NCBI GenBank assembly: GCA_038232055.1
Contig: JBBSIN010000053.1
Location: 1 to 16,726, forward strand
Origin: JBBSIN01 sp038232055
GTDB lineage: Bacteria; Actinomycetota; Actinomycetes; JADGOV01
DNA length: 16,726 nt
Direction: 5' to 3'
The notes beneath the pieces were generated by a model, which saw only the letters and a program-made list of their open reading frames with translations, did no database searches and was not told where the DNA came from. The translations under genes were made by a program, and so were the position numbers. Positions 1-7,796 of this stretch are shown here, piece after piece; position 1 is the first letter of the stretch, and each line of letters begins with the position of its first letter.

Positions 1-322
1 CTCTCTCCTGCCCGCCTTCATCTTGGTCCTCCCGCACCTCGAAGGCGCACGCCAGGTCGAAGCGGTCGCCGGAGTCGAGCGCGGCCAGCGCCTCGTGGCG
101 GACCTCTCCGCGACCGACGGCCGCGAGCCGCATGGCCGCCCGCCGGTACGAAACGTCGTCCGGCTCGAGCCCGAGGTAGTCGTAGCCGGCGGCGGCCAGC
201 CGCGCGCCGACCGCGCCCTGGCCACAGCCGATCTCCAGCACGCTGCGCACGTCGGCCGGCATTAGCCGGCGTACGACGTCGTACCGCAGCCAGGCGTTGA
301 AGGTGAGCGGCGGAAGGGTCAC
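1..322 (-). CDS. Class I SAM-dependent methyltransferase, N-terminal part (runs off the left edge)
   Basis: Only about the first 107 residues are present. The motif LEIGCGQGAVGARLA near residues 27-41 is the glycine-rich SAM-binding motif I of Rossmann-fold methyltransferases. It is followed by the acidic end of strand 2 (GLEPDD) and a post-motif region FDLACAFEV. The substrate cannot be told from this part. The GTG start at 322 overlaps the TGA of the upstream glycosyltransferase (GTGA, 4 bp), so the two are probably translated together and may act on the same glycan or lipid. After FEV one usually sees LEH; here the residues are R-E-D. This could be real divergence or an artefact near the contig edge. 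Class assignment is firm; function is unknown. Confidence 0.82.
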   Translation of the reverse strand, partial: MTLPPLTFNAWLRYDVVRRLMPADVRSVLEIGCGQGAVGARLAAAGYDYLGLEPDDVSYRRAAMRLAAVGRGEVRHEALAALDSGDRFDLACAFEVREDQDEGGQER

Positions 323-1428
323 CGGGCGGCGCCCTGCGGCAGCAGTTCGGCGAGCCGGTCGCGAAGCGGGCGAACGACCGCAGCCGGCCGGAACGCCGCG
401 TCGGCGAGCGCAGCTGCGGCGGCTCGCTGCATCGCCAGCCGGTCCCGGTCTGCCGCAAGCGCGCGCAGCGTCGCAGCGAGGGCAGCGGGATCTCCCGGCG
501 GGACGTAAACCGCGGCGTCGCCCAGCGCGCGCCGCTGCGGCGGGGTGTCCGAGGTGAGGATCGCGCAGCCGGCCGCGGCCGCCTGGTAGGCCTTGTTCGG
601 TACGACGCGCAGCGCCTTGGGCGTCGTACCGAAGATGCCGAGGCAGACGTGGCTGGCGACCGCGAGAGACGGCAGCTCCCCCGGCGGGACCCAGTCGATC
701 CAGGTCACCCGCCGGTTGGCTGCGGCCGCAGCACGCGCCGCCGCGTACTCCTGCCCGGTGCCCACCAGCACGGCCTCGACGCCCGCCTCGTCGGCGAGCA
801 GGCCGAGCGCAGCGCCGATGACGGCCGTGCCCTGCAGCGGCGTGAAGAGTCCGAAGAAGAGCACCAGCAGCGACCCGCTTCTCGGCTGCGGCGCCGACCG
901 GCGGAACCACCAGTCCGGCGCGCCCACCGGCACCACGACCCCCTTGCTCCGCTGCTCCGGCGGCAGCAGCCGCCGATGCTCCTCGGTGTCGACCGCGACG
1001 ACGTCGGCGGCCCGCAGCGCCGCGGCGTCGACCAGGCCCAGCAGGCGGATCCTGATGCCGCCGGTCTCGCCCCGGTCGCGCGCGGTGTCGCCGGCGCCGA
1101 CGAGGTGGTCGAGCACGATCGGCGTACGCCGGAACAACCGGCGCGCCAGAAGCACGTCGAAGTGCCCGAGGTAGCCCACGATCACCACGTCGGCCGGCCC
1201 TGCGCGCCGCGCGCCGCTGGTCAGCCGAGTCCAGCGCCGCAGGAGCCGCCACGCCAGCACGGGCAGCCGCCACGGCTGCCGCAGCATGGCGACCCGGGCC
1301 GCGGTGTCGAGGCCGAGTGGCGCGTTGACCTCACCGACCTCGTCGCCATGGGCGCGCAGCCCCTCGAGCAGGACGCCGATCCGGGGATGCACGAGAGCGT
1401 CGTAGGTCCCGAAGCCCAGCACGCGCAC
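319..1428 (-). CDS. GT4-like glycosyltransferase (369 aa)
   Basis: Likely transfers a sugar from a nucleotide-sugar donor to an envelope glycan or lipid acceptor in the cytoplasm. The N-terminus MRVLGFGTYDALVHPRI is the usual first strand of GT-B enzymes. The C-terminal half has the donor-side features: LVLFFGLFTPLQGTAVI, then a stretch reading GTTPKALRVVPNKAYQAAAA and ILTSDTPPQRR, typical of family 4 enzymes. I chose GTG at 1428 because it gives the standard family start and has TACTGT 8 nt upstream. An in-frame ATG at 1458 would add ten residues but has no Shine-Dalgarno site and lies almost against the divergent gene. The downstream methyltransferase overlaps its stop by 4 bp. Acceptor and sugar are unknown. 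Confidence 0.8.
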   Translation of the reverse strand: MRVLGFGTYDALVHPRIGVLLEGLRAHGDEVGEVNAPLGLDTAARVAMLRQPWRLPVLAWRLLRRWTRLTSGARRAGPADVVIVGYLGHFDVLLARRLFRRTPIVLDHLVGAGDTARDRGETGGIRIRLLGLVDAAALRAADVVAVDTEEHRRLLPPEQRSKGVVVPVGAPDWWFRRSAPQPRSGSLLVLFFGLFTPLQGTAVIGAALGLLADEAGVEAVLVGTGQEYAAARAAAAANRRVTWIDWVPPGELPSLAVASHVCLGIFGTTPKALRVVPNKAYQAAAAGCAILTSDTPPQRRALGDAAVYVPPGDPAALAATLRALAADRDRLAMQRAAAAALADAAFRPAAVVRPLRDRLAELLPQGAAR

Positions 1429-1437
1429 GACTCGGAA

Positions 1438-1458
1438 CAGTACCGGCGCGCCTACCAT
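1438..1458. promoter_or_regulatory. Back-to-back leaderless promoters for the divergent glycosyltransferase and flippase genes
   Basis: On the plus strand TACCAT (1453-1458) lies exactly 6 nt before the GTG at 1465, the geometry of an actinobacterial leaderless promoter. On the minus strand TACTGT (1443 down to 1438) lies 8 nt before the GTG at 1428. The two -10 elements are separated by only 9 bp, so the two promoters should compete for polymerase. No clear -35 was seen for either. This is inferred from sequence only. Confidence 0.5.
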
Positions 1459-1464
1459 GACCGC

Positions 1465-2409
1465 GTGCTGCGCCGTCTGGTGGCGAACCGGGCGGTTCGC
1501 ATCGGTGTCGCGCTGCTCGCCGTCGGGCTCGGGATCGCGGCGATCGCCGCCCGCTGGGACGACGTACGACGCGCCGCCGCGCAGCTCGACGCCCTCGCCA
1601 TCGCCGCAGCGCTGCTGGCCGTGCTGGCGGGTCTGTTCGCCACCATGCTGTCCTGGCGGGCGCTGCTCGTCGACCTCGGCTCGCCCTTGCCGCTGCCCGA
1701 CGCGGGGCGGGTGTTCTTCCTCGGACAGCTCGGCAAGTATCTGCCCGGCTCGGTGTGGTGGCTCGTCGGTCAGGTCGAGCTGGCGCACGACGCGCACGTG
1801 CCGCGCCGGCGAGCGGCAGCAGCGGGCGTCCTCGGCGTCGTGCTGAGCCTCGGCTCGGGGCTCGCGCTGGCCGCGCTGACCCTCCCGCTGCTTCCGCGGC
1901 CGGCCACGGCCCGGTTCTGGCCGGCGCTCGCCGCTATTCCGCTGCTCGCCGTCGCGCTGCACCCCCGGGTGCTGAACCCGGGGATCGACGCGGCGCTGCG
2001 TCTCGTCCGGCGCGAGCCGCTGGAGCGACCGCTCTCGCCCCGTGGCATCGCGACCGCGTTCGGCTGGGCGGTGCTGGCATGGATCGGCTACGGGCTGCAC
2101 GTCGCCGTGCTGGCCGCCGACCTCGGCGCTTCCCGGGGCAGCGTCGTCCCGCTGTCGGTCGGGGCCTTCGCGCTCGCCTGGTCGGTCGGCTTCCTGACCG
2201 TGCTGGTGCCGGCCGGGATCGGGGTTCGCGAAGCCGCGCTCACGGCGGCGATCGCGCCGGCCGTCCGGCCGGGTGCGGCTCTCGTCGTCGCGGTCGTCTC
2301 CCGGGTGCTGATGAGCGGCGGCGACCTCGTCTGGGCGGGTGTCGTCTCCCTGCGGAGCCCGCGCCGCGCCGGCGTACCGGATCCCGACCAGCAGGCCCGC
2401 CCCCGCTGA
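1465..2409 (+). CDS. Flippase-like integral membrane protein, UPF0104 / lysylphosphatidylglycerol synthase TM-domain family (314 aa)
   Basis: The protein is strongly hydrophobic, with about seven or eight likely membrane spans, beginning with IGVALLAVGLGIAAIAA and ending with a span before VWAGVVSL. The family signature LGQLGKYLPGSVWW sits near residues 87-99, and a second conserved loop VPAGIGVREA lies near residue 250. Members (YbhN, AglD and the MprF flippase domain) are linked to lipid or lipid-linked glycan handling in the membrane. In this neighbourhood a role in moving or using a polyprenyl-linked sugar is plausible but inferred. The start is the leaderless-type GTG, 6 nt after TACCAT. 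The longer open frame upstream is only the antisense of the glycosyltransferase. Confidence 0.8.
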   Translation: MLRRLVANRAVRIGVALLAVGLGIAAIAARWDDVRRAAAQLDALAIAAALLAVLAGLFATMLSWRALLVDLGSPLPLPDAGRVFFLGQLGKYLPGSVWWLVGQVELAHDAHVPRRRAAAAGVLGVVLSLGSGLALAALTLPLLPRPATARFWPALAAIPLLAVALHPRVLNPGIDAALRLVRREPLERPLSPRGIATAFGWAVLAWIGYGLHVAVLAADLGASRGSVVPLSVGAFALAWSVGFLTVLVPAGIGVREAALTAAIAPAVRPGAALVVAVVSRVLMSGGDLVWAGVVSLRSPRRAGVPDPDQQARPR

Positions 2410-2416
2410 GGGGCGG
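2397..2416 (+). terminator. Hairpin over the stop codon of the flippase-like gene
   Basis: CCGCCCC (2397-2403) and GGGGCGG (2410-2416) form a perfect 7-bp stem with a 6-nt loop that contains the TGA stop. There is no U-tract, as is common in high-GC actinobacteria. It may separate transcription from the next gene, which has its own candidate promoter. Confidence 0.45.
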
Positions 2417-2470
2417 CGGAAAGCCGGTGTCGTCGGCGGGTTTGGACCCCGAGCAGGCCTTCCCTCGGCG

Positions 2471-2476
2471 TAGGCT
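2471..2476 (+). promoter_or_regulatory. Candidate -10 (TAGGCT) for the GT4-guanylyltransferase operon
   Basis: TAGGCT lies in the 144-bp gap before the GT4 gene, about 78 nt upstream of its ATG. TTGGAC at about 2442 is too far away (about 23 bp) to be a standard -35. A purine-rich ribosome binding site (GGAAGGGAG, about 2532-2540) follows before the ATG. Confidence 0.3.
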
Positions 2477-2553
2477 GAAAGTCAGGTCTGTCGGGGACTT
2501 CGTCGGCCTTGAATCGTCCTGTCTGGGGAACGGAAGGGAGCGCGAGGCCCGTC

Positions 2554-3687
2554 ATGGAGGCCGCGCCGCGGGTGCTCGTAGATGCCACCGCAGTTCCCGC
2601 CGACCGTGGCGGCGTGGGTCGCTACGTCGACGGCCTGATCGCCGCGCTGGGCAAGGCCGGCGCCGACATCGCGGTCGCCTGCCAGCGGGCCGACGCCGAG
2701 CGCTACGGCCGGCTCGCGCCGGACGCGCAGATCGTGGCCGGTCCGGCAGCCATCTCGCACCGTCCCGCCCGACTCGCCTGGGAGCAGACCGGCCTGCCTT
2801 TGGTGGCACAGCAGGTCGATGCGAAGGTCATGCACTCGCCGCACTACACGATGCCGCTGCGGGCCGGCCGGCCGGTGGTCGTGACGATTCACGACGCGAC
2901 GTTCTTCACCGACCCCGAGCTGCACACCGCGGTGAAGGGGACGTTCTTCCGCTCCGCGATCCGTACGGCGCTGCGCCGCGCCACCCGTTCCATCGTGCCG
3001 TCCAAGGCCACCCGCGACGAGCTCATCCGCATCCTCGACGCCGACCCCACCAACGTCGACGTCGCCTACCACGGCGTCGACACCACGACGTTCCGACCGC
3101 CGTCGGAGGCGGAGGTGACCCGGGTCTCGTCGCGGCTCGGGCTGCACGACACGCCCTACGTCGCCTTTCTCGGCGCGCTCGAGCCCCGCAAGAACGTCCC
3201 GGCCCTCATCCGCGGCTGGGTCAAGGCGGTCGGCGGCCGGGAGAACCCGCCGGCGCTGGTGCTCGCCGGCGGGGTCGGCTGGGACGACGAGGTCGACCGC
3301 GCGATCGCCGAGGTGCCGCCGCCGTTGCGCGTGGTCCGCCCCGGCTACCTGCGCTTCACCGACCTGCCCGGCTTCCTCGGCGGCGCGATCGTCGTCGGGT
3401 ACCCCAGCCGCGGCGAGGGCTTCGGCCTGCCGGTCCTCGAGGCGATGGCGTCCGGCGCACCGGTGCTCACCACGCACCGGCTGTCCCTGCCGGAGGTCGG
3501 TGGTGAGGCCGTCGCCTACACGGAGCCCGACGTGGAGTCGATCGGCGCCGCGCTGGTCGGGCTGCTCGACGACCCGGGGCGACGTGCCCAGCTCCGGGAT
3601 GCCGGGCTCGCCCGCGCCAGGGAGTTCACGTGGGAGGCGAGCGCCGAGGCGCACCTCGCGTCCTACGCCCGCGCCGTCGAGGAGTGA
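2554..3687 (+). CDS. GT4 family glycosyltransferase, probably a mannosyltransferase (377 aa)
   Basis: A GT-B retaining glycosyltransferase. The acceptor-side N-terminus reads VLVDATAVPADRGGVGRYV, and the donor domain opens with FLGALEPRKNVPALI. The GT4 E-x7-E signature is GEGFGLPVLEAMASGAPVLT near residues 288-307. The gene overlaps the ManC-like gene by 4 bp (GTGA), so GDP-mannose is the likely donor; that is inference from context. The ATG at 2554 follows GGAAGGGAG at 11-14 nt. An in-frame TTG at 2509 would add 15 residues with no binding site. Length is normal for the family. The acceptor is unknown. Confidence 0.88.
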   Translation: MEAAPRVLVDATAVPADRGGVGRYVDGLIAALGKAGADIAVACQRADAERYGRLAPDAQIVAGPAAISHRPARLAWEQTGLPLVAQQVDAKVMHSPHYTMPLRAGRPVVVTIHDATFFTDPELHTAVKGTFFRSAIRTALRRATRSIVPSKATRDELIRILDADPTNVDVAYHGVDTTTFRPPSEAEVTRVSSRLGLHDTPYVAFLGALEPRKNVPALIRGWVKAVGGRENPPALVLAGGVGWDDEVDRAIAEVPPPLRVVRPGYLRFTDLPGFLGGAIVVGYPSRGEGFGLPVLEAMASGAPVLTTHRLSLPEVGGEAVAYTEPDVESIGAALVGLLDDPGRRAQLRDAGLARAREFTWEASAEAHLASYARAVEE

Positions 3688-4760
3688 CGCTGGAAGCCGT
3701 CCTGCTGGTCGGCGGCCGAGGTACGCGGCTGCGGCCGCTCACCGTGACCACACCGAAGCCGATGCTTCCGGTCGCCGGGGTGCCGTTCCTCACCCACCAG
3801 CTGGCTCGGCTACGGGCCGCCGGAGTGCGGCGCGCGGTGCTCGGCACGTCGTACCAGGCGCACGTCTTCGCCGAGCACTTCGGCGACGGGTCGTCCCTGG
3901 GGCTCGAGCTCGACTACGTCACCGAGCCCGAGCCGCTCGGCACGGGCGGCGGCATCCGCAACGTCGCCGACCGGCTGCACTCAGCTCCCGACGAGCCGGT
4001 GCTCGTGCTCAACGGGGACGTCGTCTCCGGGCATGACATGGCCGCCCAGGTGGCCGAGCACCGGCGGTCCGCCGCTGCCGTGACGCTGCACCTCATCGAA
4101 GTGCCGGACGCCAGGCCGTTCGGCTGCGTCCCCGTGGACTCGAGCGGGCGGGTGACGGCGTTCCTCGAGAAGATGCCGGAGCCGGTGACCAACCGCGTCA
4201 ACGCCGGCTGCTATGTCTTCCGCAGGTCTTTGATCGACTTGATCCCGGCCGGCCGGCCGGTCTCGGTCGAACGCGAGACCTTCCCGGCGCTGCTCGTCGC
4301 CGGCACGCTCGTGCAGGCCTACGTCGAGCCGGCGTACTGGCTCGACCTGGGTACGCCCGCCGCCTACGTCACCGGCTCGACCGATCTGGTCACCGGGGTC
4401 GCCCCGTCACCGGCCCTGTCCGGACCGCCTGGCGCGTTCCTCGCGCTGGCCGGGGCGTCGGTCGCGACCGACGCCACCCTCGCCGGCGGTACGACGGTCG
4501 GCCGCGACTGCGTGATCGGCCGCGGGGCCGTCGTCGATGCGTCGGTGCTCCTCGACGGCGCCGTCGTCGGTCCGGGCGCGCGACTGCGCCGGTCGGTGGT
4601 CGGGCGAGGCTCGTCGATCGGCGCGAACTGCGTGCTCGACGAGGCGGTCGTCGGGGACGACGTGCAGGTTGGCGCCGGCAACGAGCTATGTCGCGGCATC
4701 AGGCTGTGGCCGGGCGCCGAGCTGGCTGACGGCGCGGTCCGTTTCTCCAGCGACGCCTGA
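3684..4760 (+). CDS. manC: Mannose-1-phosphate guanylyltransferase-like nucleotidyltransferase (358 aa)
   Basis: Expected to make GDP-mannose from GTP and mannose-1-phosphate in the cytoplasm. The nucleotide-binding signature LLVGGRGTRLRPLT...TPKPMLPVAG covers residues 7-31. The metal-binding aspartate lies in VLNGDVVSG (D112). FLEKMPEP, NAGCYVF and YWLDLGTPAAY follow as in this family. From about residue 258 a run of hexapeptide-like repeats (TLAGGTTVGRDCVIGRGAVV and onward) forms a left-handed beta-helix tail. GTG 3684 overlaps the stop of the GT4 gene by 4 bp. Nearby phosphomannomutase and SIS isomerase genes support mannose over glucose. In mycobacterial naming this gene is called manB; specificity (GDP-mannose versus another NDP-sugar) is not proven by sequence. 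Confidence 0.85.
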   Translation: MTLEAVLLVGGRGTRLRPLTVTTPKPMLPVAGVPFLTHQLARLRAAGVRRAVLGTSYQAHVFAEHFGDGSSLGLELDYVTEPEPLGTGGGIRNVADRLHSAPDEPVLVLNGDVVSGHDMAAQVAEHRRSAAAVTLHLIEVPDARPFGCVPVDSSGRVTAFLEKMPEPVTNRVNAGCYVFRRSLIDLIPAGRPVSVERETFPALLVAGTLVQAYVEPAYWLDLGTPAAYVTGSTDLVTGVAPSPALSGPPGAFLALAGASVATDATLAGGTTVGRDCVIGRGAVVDASVLLDGAVVGPGARLRRSVVGRGSSIGANCVLDEAVVGDDVQVGAGNELCRGIRLWPGAELADGAVRFSSDA

Positions 4761-4786
4761 CCCCGGCTGCGATCCCCAGCTACTCC

Positions 4787-4802
4787 GGCGGCTGGCGCCG
4801 CC
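4787..4802. terminator. Hairpin between convergent genes
   Basis: GGCGGC (4787-4792), loop TGGC, GCCGCC (4797-4802) is a perfect 6-bp stem in the 48-bp gap between the converging guanylyltransferase and DUF3105 genes. It could end transcription from both sides. It has no T-run. Confidence 0.4.
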
Positions 4803-4808
4803 CAGTGC

Positions 4809-5558
4809 TCACTTTGTCGACGAGGGTGACGGCTTCGGCCGGCTGGACGGGGTGACGGCGGGGGTCGGGCTCGTCAACGGCGAGCCGCCGGTGCCGCCCA
4901 CCTCGGGGGCCAGTGGGGAGTTGACGAACTTGTCGGTGTACTGCGCGATCACGTCGGGCGAGACGGTCTCGCAGCGCTGTGAGCGCTGCCACGACGTGAG
5001 CACGAAGTGCCGGCCGCCGGAAAACGTGCCGCGGGTCCACGGAACGGCGAGGAAGCGGGTAGCCGTGGCGCTCGCGGCCTTGAGCTTGTCGACCTGCAGC
5101 TGCGGCAGGGCGGAGTCGTACCAGCCGACGACGAAGCCGTGCTCGAGGTTGTGCACGGCCCGCTCGGTCAGCAGCGGCGCCTTCACGTCGCGTCCGAAGA
5201 ACTGCGGCTGCTCCGGGAGGGGATCCGCGTTGTGGTCGCCCGAGCTCGGCGGCGAGGCGTCGTACTTCACCGCGGGCGTCTTGTGCGCTCGGCTGCCGGC
5301 AGGATCGTTGCGGACGCCGGTGCAGCCGGCCTTCTTGGCGGCGGCACTGGCACCGGCGACGTGGCCGACCCGCTTCGGCGCCCACCTGGAGTAGGCAACG
5401 AAGCCGACCAGCATCAGGCCGATGACCAGCGCGGAGACGATCGTCAACGCCGTACGGCGCCGCTCTCCGGCTCGCTGCCGGCGCTTCAGCTCGTCGATGT
5501 GGGCGCGACGCTGTTTGGCGTCACGCTTCTTCGCCTGCACGTGCTGTTTCTTCGCCAC
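4809..5558 (-). CDS. DUF3105 membrane-anchored protein (249 aa)
   Basis: The first 36 residues are highly basic and helical (starting MAKKQHVQAKKRDAKQRR). One membrane span follows near residues 37-57 (ALTIVSALVIGLMLVGFVAY), and the rest probably lies outside the membrane. The soluble domain has the DUF3105 signature VHNLEHGFVVGWY near residue 135, a preceding PSSGDHN stretch and two cysteines (AGCTG, QRCET). The tail is rich in Pro, Ser and Thr. The GTG start at 5558 has GGAAG a few nt upstream on the minus strand. The gene is divergent from the AlkA-like gene. The function of DUF3105 is not known to me; the conserved histidines suggest metal binding, as inference. Confidence 0.85.
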   Translation of the reverse strand: MAKKQHVQAKKRDAKQRRAHIDELKRRQRAGERRRTALTIVSALVIGLMLVGFVAYSRWAPKRVGHVAGASAAAKKAGCTGVRNDPAGSRAHKTPAVKYDASPPSSGDHNADPLPEQPQFFGRDVKAPLLTERAVHNLEHGFVVGWYDSALPQLQVDKLKAASATATRFLAVPWTRGTFSGGRHFVLTSWQRSQRCETVSPDVIAQYTDKFVNSPLAPEVGGTGGSPLTSPTPAVTPSSRPKPSPSSTK

Positions 5559-5581
5559 GCTGCTTCCGTTGCCGTCGGGTC

Positions 5582-5601
5582 AGACTTCGACAGTCTAGAT
5601 T
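5582..5601. promoter_or_regulatory. Divergent promoter with inverted repeat between DUF3105 and the AlkA-like gene
   Basis: AGACT-TCGAC-AGTCT (5582-5596) is a perfect inverted repeat. Its right end overlaps two opposed -10 elements: TAGATT on plus (5596-5601), 6 nt before the GTG at 5608, and TAGACT on minus (5597 down to 5592), upstream of the GTG at 5558. A protein bound here would block both genes. The plus transcript would be leaderless. Confidence 0.5.
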
Positions 5602-5607
5602 CTCGCC

Positions 5608-6510
5608 GTGCCGCTGGAGACGACGTACCGACCGCGTCGTCCGCTCGACCTGCTCGCGACCCTCGCGCCACTGCGCCGTGGCGCCGGTGACCCCTGCCAC
5701 CGCCTGGTCGACGGGACGCTGTGGCGGACGTTCTGCACACCGGAGGGGCCGGCGACCTTGGCTTTGCGACAGGTCGGGAGCGGGGAGGTTGGCGGCACGG
5801 CCTGGGGAGGCGGTGCGGCGTGGGCGCTGGCCGCCCTGCCCTCGCTGGCCGGAAGCCAGGACGACGACGCCGGCTTCGTCCCGGGTGCGCCGCTTCGGGA
5901 CGCGGCCCGCCGGCACCCCGGGCTGGCGGTGCCACGGGTCGGCCTGGTGCTCGAGATGCTCGTCCCGGCCGTCCTCGAGCAGAAGGTGACGGGCGACGAG
6001 GCGCGGCGCGCGTGGCGCTACCTGCTGCGCCGGCACGGCACGCCGGCCCCCGGGCCGGCTCCGGCGGGCATGCTCGTCGTACCGGCGGCGCGGGGATGGC
6101 GCCGGGTGCCGTCGTGGGACTGGCACCGGGCCGGCGTCGACGGCGCGCGGTCGCGCGCGATCGTCACCGCGGCCGGCGTGGCGCACCGGCTGGAGCAGAC
6201 GCTCGCCATGGGTCTCGACGAGGCGCGTCGCCGGCTGATGGCGGTGCCCGGCATCGGGGTGTGGACGGCGGCCGAGGTGATGCAGCGGGCGCACGGCGAC
6301 GCCGACGCCGTCTCGGTCGGCGACTATCACCTGCCGTCCTACGTCGGCTGGGCGCTCGCCGGCCGGCCGGTCGACGACGCCGGGATGCTGGAGCTGCTCG
6401 AACCGTGGCGTGGGCACCGCTACCGCGCGGTCCGGCTGCTGGAGACGAGCGGCGTACGAGCGCCGCGGTTCGGTCCGCGCTTCGCTCCGCAGGACCTTCG
6501 GGCCTGCTGA
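5608..6510 (+). CDS. AlkA-like DNA-3-methyladenine glycosylase, HhH-GPD superfamily (300 aa)
   Basis: Likely removes alkylated bases from DNA by cutting the glycosidic bond. The helix-hairpin-helix is LMAVPGIGVWTAAEVMQRA at residues 210-228. The following VGDYHLPSYVGWAL carries the aspartate (D239) that aligns with the catalytic Asp of AlkA. The segment VLEMLVPAVLEQKVTGDEARRAWRYL is the usual helix ahead of it. GTG 5608 is leaderless-type (TAGATT-N6-GTG) and gives the full family length. It converges on fbiB with a 23-bp gap. Specificity among alkylated bases cannot be read from sequence. Confidence 0.85.
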   Translation: MPLETTYRPRRPLDLLATLAPLRRGAGDPCHRLVDGTLWRTFCTPEGPATLALRQVGSGEVGGTAWGGGAAWALAALPSLAGSQDDDAGFVPGAPLRDAARRHPGLAVPRVGLVLEMLVPAVLEQKVTGDEARRAWRYLLRRHGTPAPGPAPAGMLVVPAARGWRRVPSWDWHRAGVDGARSRAIVTAAGVAHRLEQTLAMGLDEARRRLMAVPGIGVWTAAEVMQRAHGDADAVSVGDYHLPSYVGWALAGRPVDDAGMLELLEPWRGHRYRAVRLLETSGVRAPRFGPRFAPQDLRAC

Positions 6511-6527
6511 CCGGCGGCATTCGCCGG
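6511..6527. terminator. Hairpin between the converging AlkA-like and fbiB genes
   Basis: CCGGCG (6511-6516), loop GCATT, CGCCGG (6522-6527) is a perfect 6-bp stem. It fills most of the 23-bp gap between the two stop codons and may serve both directions. Confidence 0.42.
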
Positions 6528-6533
6528 CGGCCG

Positions 6534-7796
6534 CTACCGGACCAGCAGGAAGTCCGCGACGTCGCGCGGCGGCCGCTCGCGCGGCGCCTCAGCGGGGTGA
6601 CCGATGCCCACCGCGCCCATCGGCTCCCAGTCCTCGGGCAGGTCGAGCTGCCGGCGTACGACGTCGCGGCAGAACATCGTGCTCGACACCCAGCACGACC
6701 CGAGCCCCTCGGCGGTCAGGGCGACCAGCAGGTTTTCCACGGCAGCGCCCACCGATACGAGGAACATCTCCCGCTCCGCCGCCGCGCGCCGCTCGTCGGG
6801 GTAACCGTGGGCGCCGTCGGCGACTAGGCACGGCACGAGCAGGCAGGGCGCGCGGTAGAGCGGAGCGCCCCGACGGATCCGCCGCTCGACGGCGTCCGAG
6901 GGAAAGCCGTCGCGCCGGAGGTCGGCCCGCCACGCCTCCCGCATCGCGTCGAGCAGGCGGCGTCGGGTGTCCGCGCCCTCGAGCAGGACGAAGCGCCACG
7001 GCGTGGTGTGGTGCGGGGCGGGTGCGGTGAGCGCGGCGGCGACCGCTCGCCGTAGCGCCGCCGGGTCGACCGGTTGGGCGGAAAAGGCGCGGATCGTACG
7101 GCGGGCCGGTACGACGTCACCGGCGCCGAACCGGAACATGTCCTCCTCCGGCGGCCGCACCAGGACCCGCGCGCCGACGTCGCTCTCGTCGTACGCCAGG
7201 CCGCGGAGGACCGCGACCGGCACGCCATCGAGCTTGCCCATGACCAGCTCCGCCGCGGCCGCCACCTCGTCGGCGAGCGCGATCTCGGTGGCGACGAGCA
7301 GGTTGCCGTAGCGGTCGGAGTCGCCTCGGTGGTCGACGAGCGGCGCGAGCCCGGCCACCCCGATCGCGACGTCGGTGAGTCCGCGCCGCCACGGCCGGCC
7401 GAAGGTGTCGGTCACGACGACGGCGACGCGCGTGCCGGTCAGCTCCCGAAGCCGGTCGCGGAGCAGCCGGGCGCTGGCGTCCGGATCGTCGGGGAGCAGC
7501 ACCACCGTGCCGGATTCCACGTTCGAGGCATCGACGCCGGCGGCGGCGAGGACCAGCCCGTGCTTCGTCTCGACGATGCGAGTCGTGTCGCGACGGGCGA
7601 CCACCCGGACGGTCTCCGCGTCGATTGCCTTCTGCCGGTCGACGGCGGCGAGGCGGCCCTCGGCCTTGCTGACGATCTTCGATGTGACGACCACCACGTC
7701 GCCCTCGTGAAGCGGCACCGCCGCGGCGATCATGACGGCGATGTCGTCTCCCGAGCGGATCTCCGGCAGTCCGGGCACCGGCTCGATACCGATCAC
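6534..7796 (-). CDS. fbiB: FbiB: coenzyme F420 gamma-glutamyl ligase fused to a nitroreductase-fold domain (420 aa)
   Basis: Adds L-glutamates to F420-0 using GTP. In mycobacteria the C-terminal FMN domain reduces dehydro-F420-0. The CofE domain covers about residues 1-230, with IEPVPGLPEIRSGDD, VVVTSKIVSKAEGR, VVTDTFGRPWRRG and DHRGDSDRYGNLL. The nitroreductase-like domain starts near residue 232 (RRTIRAFSAQPVD) and contains APHHTTPWRFVLL and EGLGSCWVSSTMF. Both domains look complete, as in mycobacterial FbiB. GTG 7796 overlaps the fbiA stop by 4 bp (GTGA), so it is translated together with fbiA. Domain identification is firm. Confidence 0.95.
   Translation of the reverse strand: MIGIEPVPGLPEIRSGDDIAVMIAAAVPLHEGDVVVVTSKIVSKAEGRLAAVDRQKAIDAETVRVVARRDTTRIVETKHGLVLAAAGVDASNVESGTVVLLPDDPDASARLLRDRLRELTGTRVAVVVTDTFGRPWRRGLTDVAIGVAGLAPLVDHRGDSDRYGNLLVATEIALADEVAAAAELVMGKLDGVPVAVLRGLAYDESDVGARVLVRPPEEDMFRFGAGDVVPARRTIRAFSAQPVDPAALRRAVAAALTAPAPHHTTPWRFVLLEGADTRRRLLDAMREAWRADLRRDGFPSDAVERRIRRGAPLYRAPCLLVPCLVADGAHGYPDERRAAAEREMFLVSVGAAVENLLVALTAEGLGSCWVSSTMFCRDVVRRQLDLPEDWEPMGAVGIGHPAEAPRERPPRDVADFLLVR

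Noticed and set aside
649..1464. Plus-strand extension of the flippase-like gene
   Set aside because: This part is antisense to the glycosyltransferase, is not hydrophobic, and lies upstream of a perfect leaderless start.
5569..5601. DNA-damage (RecA-NDp/PafBC-type) promoter before the AlkA-like gene
   Set aside because: GTCAG followed by TAGATT resembles it, but the leading TT is GG and the spacing is 2 bp too long compared with the mycobacterial consensus as I know it.
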